6,804 nt of DNA, from the NCBI GenBank assembly GCA_013003415.1, contig JABDJR010000319.1, forward strand, positions 1 through 6,804, given 5' to 3'. The position numbers and the translations under genes were made by a program. Below the pieces are notes generated by a model. It was given only the letters and a program-made list of their open reading frames with translations, did not search any database and was not told the origin of the DNA. This document shows, piece by piece, positions 1 through 6,205 of the stretch. Source of the stretch: Candidatus Eiseniibacteriota bacterium (GTDB taxonomy: Bacteria > Eisenbacteria > RBG-16-71-46 > JABDJR01). Numbering within the stretch: position 1 is the first letter of the stretch; every line of letters begins with the position of its first letter.

Positions 1-1577
1 CCATGGATGAGCGTTACTTCCTGTATTTTGAAGATGTCGATTGGTGCACGCGCATGCAAGCTCGGGGGTGGACGGTTCACTATGTGCCCCAAAGCACCAT
101 GACCCACCATTGGCAGCGCGCCAGCTCCCAGTTCTCATCGAGTGCGCGCACCCATCTGCGCAGCGGACTCCGCTTTTACGAGCGCTGGGGAAGCTTCCTC
201 TATGTGCTTCGCCAGTATCGACAGACCTGGACTAAAATGGGGCTTTTCCTCTTCGACATTATGGCGATCACCGGCTCGTTCCTGCTCGCCTTCTTAATGC
301 GAAGACAGCTCGCCGGGTTGCTAGAAAAACCGGTTTGGCCCCTGTCTTACTACGGCGGCTTTATTGTCTTTAGCTTGCTCGTGTTTTTGGGTTCCTTCGC
401 CGCCAACCGTCTCTATCGTGAAGTGCGTTCCGGCGATTGGGTCGATGTTTTCTTTCGGGTTTTTCGAGCCGCTACGATCGGTAGTTTATTGGTCATGGCG
501 GGAACCTTCATTCTCGACATGCAAGGGTTTTCGCGAGTACTTGTGCTTGCGGTTTGGCCCCTGTCTGCAGTGTTGGCCTTTTTGGGACGGCGCATCCTTT
601 ACGCGTCTTTCCTGAAAGCGCGTCGAGAACGGCTTAATCTGCGTCGGGTAGCGTTACTCGGTACCGGAGAAACCCTCGATGGTTTGGAACAACTCATGCG
701 ACAAGATCTCGACCTGGGTTGGGAGCCCGTGCGCATGCGACGGGCCGAGATTACCGATGAACGACCGGCCGACTTCCTTCTCAAGCGACTTTCCAGCGAA
801 CGTGTGAGCGACGTGGTGCTGACTCCCGAGTTCTTTCCCGAGGGGTCCGGAGATTTCGGCGAGCGCATGCTCCCTCTTCGTCGGGCCGGGATTCGAGTCC
901 GAGTTCTGTCCTCTTTCCTGGCCTCGATGCCTCCCCGAGCTCGCCTTGAGCCGGTGGGGGACATGTCCTGGCTCAGTTTTGAACGTCCCAATCTCAAACC
1001 CGCCGGTTTCAGCAAGCGAAGCTTCGACCTGATTGCAGCCACACTACTTACGGTGGTTGGGCTCGTGCCGGTGTTGCTCTTGGCTCTGGGAAGACTGCTC
1101 CGCCGACGTCCATTCTTGGAACCAAAAGGGGAGTTTGTGGGTCGATGGGGGGAGACCTTTACCTCCCGGGGGATCGCCGGAGGCGGATTGCTTCAGGGCT
1201 ACCCTCGTCTTGGCTCGGTGTTTCGCGGAACCTGCAGTTTGGTGGGGCCCCGTCCCCTGCGGCCCGGAGAACCGACTCCCGGAGGAGAGGCTTGGGAACG
1301 TGTGCGAGAACATCACCGCCCGGGCTGGCTTGGCCCGTGGACTCTTACCCCGGTTCTCACTCCCAATGAGGAGATGCAGCAAGAGCTTCGTTACTTGGAA
1401 CAGTGGTCTCCTGAGGGCGACCTGAAACTTCTTGTCCGTGTAGCACTGAATCATTCGAATGGGGGCTCCGGTCGCGGAACACCCACCCCCGCTACGCACA
1501 CGTCCGATCCCAAAGGCGCAGAATCTGCCGGTATCACTACCGGAGGAAGTCGCTTGGTGGGACATGAGTGGTCATGA
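1..1577 (+). CDS. GT2 glycosyltransferase fused to a degenerate polyprenyl glycosylphosphotransferase (5' partial)
   Basis: The start of this gene lies before the window; the reading frame is open from base 1 and residues are numbered here from the Met codon at base 3. Residues 1-75 are the C-terminal end of a GT2 rhamnosyltransferase-like enzyme: the ED acid motif (E10-D11-V12-D13) in a FLYFEDVDWC context, then GW, YVP and an H35-H36 motif before a Ser-rich stretch. From about residue 79 the protein takes the layout of a WbaP/CpsE-type initiating sugar-phosphate transferase: membrane segments near 79-100, 116-134, 155-171 and 178-195, a Rossmann-like domain starting at VALLGTG (216-222), then KRSFDL and a fifth hydrophobic segment (341-366). 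The catalytic part keeps GRWGETF (380-386) and SLVGPRP (412-418), but is shortened between them, and Q398-G399 replace the Asp-Glu dyad. Residues 483-524 are a low-complexity Gly/Ser/Thr tail. I infer an active GT2 tethered to a membrane scaffold that no longer transfers sugar phosphate. No stop or frameshift separates the two halves. Confidence 0.88.
   Translation, partial: MDERYFLYFEDVDWCTRMQARGWTVHYVPQSTMTHHWQRASSQFSSSARTHLRSGLRFYERWGSFLYVLRQYRQTWTKMGLFLFDIMAITGSFLLAFLMRRQLAGLLEKPVWPLSYYGGFIVFSLLVFLGSFAANRLYREVRSGDWVDVFFRVFRAATIGSLLVMAGTFILDMQGFSRVLVLAVWPLSAVLAFLGRRILYASFLKARRERLNLRRVALLGTGETLDGLEQLMRQDLDLGWEPVRMRRAEITDERPADFLLKRLSSERVSDVVLTPEFFPEGSGDFGERMLPLRRAGIRVRVLSSFLASMPPRARLEPVGDMSWLSFERPNLKPAGFSKRSFDLIAATLLTVVGLVPVLLLALGRLLRRRPFLEPKGEFVGRWGETFTSRGIAGGGLLQGYPRLGSVFRGTCSLVGPRPLRPGEPTPGGEAWERVREHHRPGWLGPWTLTPVLTPNEEMQQELRYLEQWSPEGDLKLLVRVALNHSNGGSGRGTPTPATHTSDPKGAESAGITTGGSRLVGHEWS
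1574..1577 (+). promoter_or_regulatory. ATGA start/stop overlap, gene 1 to gene 2
   Basis: The stop of the fused GT2/PGT gene (TGA 1575-1577) overlaps ATG 1574 of the propeller gene. A G-rich stretch (GGTGGGA, 1556-1562) sits eleven bases before the ATG, a weak ribosome binding site, so re-initiation by ribosomes finishing gene 1 is likely. This couples export of the propeller protein to synthesis of the upstream glycosyltransferase. Confidence 0.7.
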
Positions 1578-3769
1578 TTAAACGCATTCTTCTTTTCAGT
1601 GCTCTGGCGCTTCTTTGTCACTGGCCGGCCACGGTTTCGGCCCAGCTTGTCCAAGGAATCACACCGTTTCTAAACGCTTCCAATCTTCAAGAAGTTGCGG
1701 CCGGCGACAACGGTGTTCTTTGGTTTGCCAGTAACGGTGGCGCCCTACGATTTGACACCACCTCCGAACAGTGGTCCGTGTTTCCTCGGCGAAGCGTTGG
1801 GGGTCCGGTCGGGAACGATCTTGTCACGGTTGCCGTCGACGAGTCGGGATTGGTTTGGACCGGGAGTGGCAGTCGTGGCGTTTCCACCTACGACCAAGCT
1901 ACCGATCGCTGGGAGGAGTTCATTGAAATCCCCAGCGCCTCCGTGAAGGTGATTCGCACCGCCGGCTCTGCCGTTTATATTGGAACCCAAAGCGGCTTGG
2001 CTCTTCGCGTGCGTGCCAATCGCACCGACATTTGCAACGAAATTGATACCTCCTGCATCGTTCCCTCCTTCGATGTGAACGACTACGCGGTTTTGGACGG
2101 TGAGCTTTGGGTGGCAACCACCGAAGGACTGGGCAAGTTCGATGGTGAGTTTTGGGTTGAGAGCACGGAGCTTCCCGATGGTTCGGTGGGGCAGGCGTCC
2201 TTAAGCTTGGTCACGTTTAACAACCAGCTTTGGGAAGCCATTCCGGGCCAGGTACGCGTGCTGGACAATGGCACCTGGACCGACACAAACGTCAATGCAT
2301 CCAAGTTGGTTGTGACCGACGGCAGTCTGTTTGCCTACACAGAGAATCAACTCTGGGAGTACGTGAACAGCGCCTGGGTGGAACGATCGGTTGTGTTGTC
2401 AGGTCAGAGCCCTGCCATTCGCGACCTCGAACGCGTTGGCGATAATTTATTTCTGGCCACCGACCTCGGATTGCTTCGCGTCATCAACTACCGCAACAAC
2501 TCGGTAGGTGAGCTTTCCGTACCCCCCGGCCCGCAGATTCCCGATTTTCACCGCGGCATGGCGATCACCCCCGATGGCACGGTTTGGGCGGGGAACACAG
2601 AGGGTGTTCTCAGCTACGACGGCGATAGCTGGAGCGTGTTTGCGAAGGGCGAAAACGGACTCGATCGAGAGTGGGTGTTCGCCATGATTGCCGCTCAAAA
2701 CGATGTGGTGGTGGGTCACTGCTGTTGCGACAATCCCCCTCGGTGCCGTGTAGACGTCCGCCGGGATGGCGCTTTCTTGAATCTCGATGTCTACGACATC
2801 TGGGCCATGGCCCTCGATCCTCAGGGTCGCCTATGGCTCGGAACCAACAACACTGGCGTCGTGGTCCTCGAGCAAGACGGCTCCGGAGTCTGGAATGTGA
2901 TTCGTGAAATCACCAACTCCAACACGAACGGGGCTCTTCGATCCAACTCCGTCCGCGCTTTAGCCGTGACTCGAGATGGAACCTATTTCGGACACACCAC
3001 GGTGGTGGGTGTCGATTTTTGGCCCCATGGCGGCGACATCACCCAATTCAATGACCTTACTTGGTCTGCCATCTCCATTGCCTCCGGCCTGCTCGATGGA
3101 AACATTGCCGCCATGGCCACCCAAGACCTCGATGTCTTTGTCGGCTCCAGCAGCGGGCTTCATCGGGTGCGCAACGGCCAGGTGCTGAATCGTTGGGAAA
3201 CCACCACCGGCGAAGTCGGCGATCTTCCCCGGATTGTTCGCGCCATTACGGTGGATCGACTGGGTGGCGTTTGGGCCGGAACCAACGACGGTCTGTTCTA
3301 TCTGGAATCACGCAACGCAGACCTTCGCCTCTTTAACACCGTCAATTCTGATCTTACGAGTAATGACGTCTTCTCTAGCGCCCTTCATCCCATCGACGGA
3401 AGCGTTTGGTTGGGAACGGCTGAAGGAATCACGCGGGTGAATCCGGTCGAGGTTGGGGGCAGGCAAACCGGGGAAGACACTTATGTGCTCTATCCCAACC
3501 CTTTCCGTGCCGAAGATGGACATGTGCGCGTGACCCTGGCTTTCTCCGCTCGCGGAGCCGCCCCCACGGCGGCTGGAGACATGATCGAAGAGGCCAGGAT
3601 TCTCGATCTCACCGGCCGCGAAGTGGGTGAGTTCAGACGTCAAAACACAGAGTGGCTGTGGAACATCGTAAATACCCAAGGTGATCTTGTGGTTCCGGGA
3701 ATGTACGTCGTTCGTTGCGTAACCTCGTCCGGAGAGGTCATCAATCTCAAGTTAGGAATTCTTCGTTGA
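1574..3769 (+). CDS. exported double beta-propeller protein with T9SS/FlgD-like C-terminal domain (PorZ-like architecture)
   Basis: This 731-residue protein starts at ATG 1574, which overlaps the upstream stop as ATGA. A GTG at 1568 would only add two residues. Residues 1-23 form a Sec signal peptide (Lys-Arg, hydrophobic core, VSA before Q24). About 14 blade repeats follow, each ending in a strand like VWAGT, LWLGT or VWLGT next to Gly-rich turns, as in ligand_beta/'Reg_prop' repeats. They split into 7 + 7, with the first propeller at about 36-320 and the second at about 325-635. Residues 637-731 are a beta-sandwich: YPNPF at 640-644, then LTGREVGEF, a W..N..G motif, VPGMYVVR and a hydrophobic C-terminus, typical of T9SS type A sorting or FlgD-like domains. 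Two seven-bladed propellers plus this domain is the arrangement of PorZ, the P. gingivalis surface protein that binds anionic LPS. Sequence-level PorZ homology is not established here. There is no histidine kinase or other sensor output. Blade 9 contains an odd Cys cluster (C383-C385, C391). Likely outer-membrane or extracellular; the ligand is unknown. Confidence 0.88.
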   Translation: MIKRILLFSALALLCHWPATVSAQLVQGITPFLNASNLQEVAAGDNGVLWFASNGGALRFDTTSEQWSVFPRRSVGGPVGNDLVTVAVDESGLVWTGSGSRGVSTYDQATDRWEEFIEIPSASVKVIRTAGSAVYIGTQSGLALRVRANRTDICNEIDTSCIVPSFDVNDYAVLDGELWVATTEGLGKFDGEFWVESTELPDGSVGQASLSLVTFNNQLWEAIPGQVRVLDNGTWTDTNVNASKLVVTDGSLFAYTENQLWEYVNSAWVERSVVLSGQSPAIRDLERVGDNLFLATDLGLLRVINYRNNSVGELSVPPGPQIPDFHRGMAITPDGTVWAGNTEGVLSYDGDSWSVFAKGENGLDREWVFAMIAAQNDVVVGHCCCDNPPRCRVDVRRDGAFLNLDVYDIWAMALDPQGRLWLGTNNTGVVVLEQDGSGVWNVIREITNSNTNGALRSNSVRALAVTRDGTYFGHTTVVGVDFWPHGGDITQFNDLTWSAISIASGLLDGNIAAMATQDLDVFVGSSSGLHRVRNGQVLNRWETTTGEVGDLPRIVRAITVDRLGGVWAGTNDGLFYLESRNADLRLFNTVNSDLTSNDVFSSALHPIDGSVWLGTAEGITRVNPVEVGGRQTGEDTYVLYPNPFRAEDGHVRVTLAFSARGAAPTAAGDMIEEARILDLTGREVGEFRRQNTEWLWNIVNTQGDLVVPGMYVVRCVTSSGEVINLKLGILR
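3754..3769 (+). promoter_or_regulatory. AGGA ribosome binding site and TTGA overlap that decide the dehydratase start
   Basis: AGGA (3754-3757) lies eight bases upstream of TTG 3766, which overlaps the propeller gene's TGA (3767-3769). The spacing and overlap favour this TTG over TTG 3715, whose best purine-rich stretch (GGGA, 3697-3700) is 14 bases away. The rare TTG start may lower expression of the dehydratase relative to its neighbours. Confidence 0.72.
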
Positions 3770-5202
3770 GCGAGACACGACTCTTAGTCGTCGGTGCTGG
3801 ATCGGCCGGCCGCATGGCCGTTCGTGAAATGGGGTCCCACCCCGAATCCGGGTATGTTCCGGTGGCCTTTATCGACGACGACACAACCTTGCACGGAACG
3901 AATGTCGAAGGCATTGCGGTTCTGGGTGGGCGTGAAGCCATTCCCGAGGCGGTGAAAACGCACCGCGTCGACGAGATCCTCATTGCTCTTCCTTCGGTTC
4001 ATGGCGGCGTGATCCGAGATATCGTTGGAACCTGTCAGACGCTTCGTATTCGTTTTCGGATCGTGCCGGGTATTTGGGAAATCATCCGCGGCGATGTGCA
4101 AATCGAGCAGATTCGAAATGTAGAGCCCGAAGATCTTTTGGGGCGCGAGAGTATTGTCGCCGAGTCCGAGCTTTTAAAAACCGCCTACACAGGAAAACGC
4201 ATCTTGGTGACCGGTGCCGGCGGCTCGATCGGGCGCGAACTGGCGCGTCAGGCGCTGCTCCAGAAACCCGAACAGCTCGTGCTGCTGGGTCGGGGCGAAA
4301 ACAGCTTGTTTGAGAGTGAAGTTGAGCTGCGGGCGGCCGCAGAAGGCTCCAAAGTCGAGCTTGCTTTGGTCGACATCAAACAACCCGACGCCGTGGCGAG
4401 GATCTTCGACCGCATCAAACCCCATGTCGTACTCCATGCCGCGGCGCACAAGCACGTCACCTTCATGGAGGAGTATCCGGAAGAGGCCATCCTCAACAAC
4501 GTGGTCGCCACTACCGAGCTGGTCGATCTTTGCGAAAAGGTCGACGTTGAGCGGTTTGTCATGCTCAGCACCGACAAGGCGGTGAATCCCCGCAGTGTCA
4601 TGGGGGCTTCCAAACGGGTGGCCGAATTGGTGCTTCTCGATCGTGCGGCCAAGAAAACCAAAACCCGGTTCATGGCCGTTCGTTTCGGCAATGTGCTCGG
4701 TAGCCGCGGTTCTGTGGTGCCTCTCTTTCTGAAGCAAATTCAACGCGGCGGCCCGGTCACCGTGTCTCACCAAGATGTTGAGCGCTATTTCATGACGGTG
4801 AAAGAAGCGGCTCTTCTGGTGATGCATGCGGGGGCGCTTGGGGATGGGGGCGAAATCTTCATTCTCGATATGGGCGACCAGATCAAAATTCTCGATTTGG
4901 CCAACGATCTTATTACCCTCTCCGGGTTTCGCCCGGGAGTCGATATCGACGTGGTGGTGGTGGGTTTGAAGTCGGGGGAGAAGCTCCGAGAGGAGCTGGT
5001 CCACGATTTTGAAACGCTGGGCGACACTTCCATCGACAAAATCCAAGTGGGCAAGACGAGTCATGAAATCCCGAGCGATTTTGGAGATCACATTGCGCGT
5101 CTCTCCAAAGCAGCAGCGGTGGCAGATCGGGTTGAAATCCGAAAAGCTTTAGTCGATCTTATCCCGGAAGCAGAGCTCCCCGATGAACCCTCGGGAGCCT
5201 AA
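3766..5202 (+). CDS. WbpM/PglF/CapD-type UDP-N-acetylhexosamine 4,6-dehydratase lacking membrane segments
   Basis: This 478-residue protein is a nucleotide-sugar dehydratase, expected to turn UDP-GlcNAc (or a related UDP-HexNAc) into a 4-keto-6-deoxy sugar, the entry to QuiNAc, FucNAc or bacillosamine-type sugars. An N-terminal Rossmann domain begins almost at once (GAGSAG, residues 10-15) and ends in the family's EDLLGRE linker. The dehydratase half has GAGGSIG (150-156), an AAHKH motif, STDKAVNP (268-275), and MGASK at 279-283, giving the Ser268/Met279/Lys283 triad in which Met replaces the usual SDR Tyr. RFGNVLGS and the SGEKLREEL tail are also typical. Full-length WbpM and PglF carry about four membrane helices before the first Rossmann domain; they are absent here, so it is probably cytosolic. 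The start is TTG 3766, overlapping the upstream TGA as TTGA with AGGA eight bases before it. TTG 3715 would add 17 residues inside the previous gene, and the first ATG would cut the nucleotide-binding motif. The sugar and stereochemistry are not decided by sequence. Confidence 0.92.
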   Translation: MSETRLLVVGAGSAGRMAVREMGSHPESGYVPVAFIDDDTTLHGTNVEGIAVLGGREAIPEAVKTHRVDEILIALPSVHGGVIRDIVGTCQTLRIRFRIVPGIWEIIRGDVQIEQIRNVEPEDLLGRESIVAESELLKTAYTGKRILVTGAGGSIGRELARQALLQKPEQLVLLGRGENSLFESEVELRAAAEGSKVELALVDIKQPDAVARIFDRIKPHVVLHAAAHKHVTFMEEYPEEAILNNVVATTELVDLCEKVDVERFVMLSTDKAVNPRSVMGASKRVAELVLLDRAAKKTKTRFMAVRFGNVLGSRGSVVPLFLKQIQRGGPVTVSHQDVERYFMTVKEAALLVMHAGALGDGGEIFILDMGDQIKILDLANDLITLSGFRPGVDIDVVVVGLKSGEKLREELVHDFETLGDTSIDKIQVGKTSHEIPSDFGDHIARLSKAAAVADRVEIRKALVDLIPEAELPDEPSGA

Positions 5203-6205
5203 ACTTTCTTTCCAAGCTCAACTTCAAACCGGTTCGCCCGAGGATTGGGAATCCCTCTGGAAGGCCGATCCCCACGCAGTCTTCTTCCAACATCCAGCCT
5301 GGGCATCTGCCTTGACGGCCGCCTTCCCTAAGTGGAGCCTTCATTCCGTGGTTCTGACTCAGGAAGGGGAGCCGGTCGGTCTCTTACCCTACTTTGAATT
5401 CAAGAAGCTGGGGGCTCGTCAAATCGTGTCTCTTCCTTTTGGAACGTACGGAGGGCCTGTCCAAAAACCGCTTCCAGAAGATTTCGCAGGTGCAGCAGCG
5501 GAGGCCATGGTGTCCTGTTTAGCGAACGAAGCGAGTCGGCTCGCCCGTTTCGAAATGACGGTTGGTCCAACGTCCAATGCCAAACAAGCGGCTCTTCTTC
5601 AGCACTTCGGCAATCATCAAGAACCGGCCCATACGCATCTCATTGATTTGTCCCAGGGGTTCGATCATCTTTGGAACAAAGCCTATGACAAGGAGACGCG
5701 CACCTGCGTCCGCAAAGCGGAGCGCGAAGGTGTCACGGTTTCGGTGGAGCGGGGTGGCGCGGCCTTGGACGAGCTTCATCGTCTCTACCTGATTCAAAGT
5801 CAGGCCTGGGGAACCGCGCCTCTAGATCGGGAGGTGCTGGGTCGGGTTATGGACACCCTGGGGGAGAGAGCATCGCTTTGGATTGCCAAACGTCAGGGCC
5901 AAACCTATGTCGGCGTTCTGACTTTGACCGACGGTGAAAAGGAAATCATTCCTTGGGTCAGCGGCACCGATCCCGAAGGGCGGCGTTTTCGAGCTAGCCA
6001 CATTCTTTACAACGCCATGATCGAAGATGCGTGTAACCGCGGTTATGCCTCCATGAACTTTGGAAGTAGCGCAGGAAACCCGGGAATCGAAGCCTTCAAG
6101 GTGTCTTTTGGGGCAGAACGAACCGAGCTACTGAAGTTTTCCTTTGAAGCCGCTTGGTTGAGCAAGGCAAGACGCCTCAAAGGCGCTTTGCGAGGAGGAC
6201 GATGA
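5183..6205 (+). CDS. FemAB-like GNAT-fold transferase
   Basis: This 340-residue protein resembles FemAB/Acetyltransf_6 proteins, including those found in exosortase-linked exopolysaccharide clusters. Residues about 34-95 have the FFQHPAW motif, a GEPVGLLPYF strand and a SLPFGTYGGPV segment, the usual first half of this family. The middle has an LWNKAYDKETRTCVRKAE segment (a K/R-rich helix of the '..R..irKAe..gv.v' type), and the C-terminal half has FRASHILYNAMI and RGYASMNFGSS (about 286-296), then EAFKVSFGAE, the classical FemAB/GNAT end. Family members move an amino acid or acyl group onto an amine: FemX/A/B use aminoacyl-tRNA for peptidoglycan bridges, others modify polysaccharides. The acceptor here is unknown; the glycan context favours decoration of a glycan or lipid-linked sugar. 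There is no signal peptide. The start ATG lies inside the preceding dehydratase (20-base overlap) with a weak GAG-rich ribosome binding site; the end overlaps the next gene as ATGA. Confidence 0.84.
   Translation: MNPREPKLSFQAQLQTGSPEDWESLWKADPHAVFFQHPAWASALTAAFPKWSLHSVVLTQEGEPVGLLPYFEFKKLGARQIVSLPFGTYGGPVQKPLPEDFAGAAAEAMVSCLANEASRLARFEMTVGPTSNAKQAALLQHFGNHQEPAHTHLIDLSQGFDHLWNKAYDKETRTCVRKAEREGVTVSVERGGAALDELHRLYLIQSQAWGTAPLDREVLGRVMDTLGERASLWIAKRQGQTYVGVLTLTDGEKEIIPWVSGTDPEGRRFRASHILYNAMIEDACNRGYASMNFGSSAGNPGIEAFKVSFGAERTELLKFSFEAAWLSKARRLKGALRGGR
6193..6205 (+). promoter_or_regulatory. AGGAGG ribosome binding site and ATGA overlap before the GT-C gene
   Basis: A full AGGAGG core at 6193-6198 is three bases before ATG 6202, which overlaps the FemAB-like stop (TGA 6203-6205). 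It is the strongest visible Shine-Dalgarno in the window, though its spacing is shorter than optimal. It supports the partial downstream frame as a real gene. Confidence 0.75.

Noticed and set aside
1033..1425. Frameshift in the PGT region hiding a normal catalytic domain
   Set aside because: Overlapping frames 1033-1425 and 1145-1369 encode Trp/Cys/Arg-rich sequence with no KFRTM or DELPQ motif, while the main frame keeps SLVGPRP and a normal tail.
1447..1565. Gly/Ser/Thr tail as a separate domain or repeat
   Set aside because: It is low complexity with no clear periodic repeat; treated as a disordered C-terminal tail.
1574..1645. Lipoprotein signal with C15 in the propeller protein's leader
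   Set aside because: Residues before C15 are A-L-L, which do not fit the lipobox (small residue at -1). A VSA cleavage site after residue 23 is a better fit for a signal peptidase I substrate.
3715..3768. Earlier TTG start (3715) for the dehydratase
   Set aside because: It would add 17 Arg/Ser-rich residues that do not resemble the family and lies deep inside the propeller gene; TTG 3766 has an AGGA site and an exact stop overlap.
1568..3769. Hybrid two-component sensor
   Set aside because: The propeller repeats resemble Reg_prop sensor repeats, but there is no transmembrane helix, histidine kinase or receiver domain; the protein ends in a secretion-type beta-sandwich.
4174..5091. 305-residue open frame on the minus strand
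   Set aside because: It mirrors the codon pattern of the well-supported dehydratase, has His/Asp-rich low-complexity content, and shows no recognisable domain.
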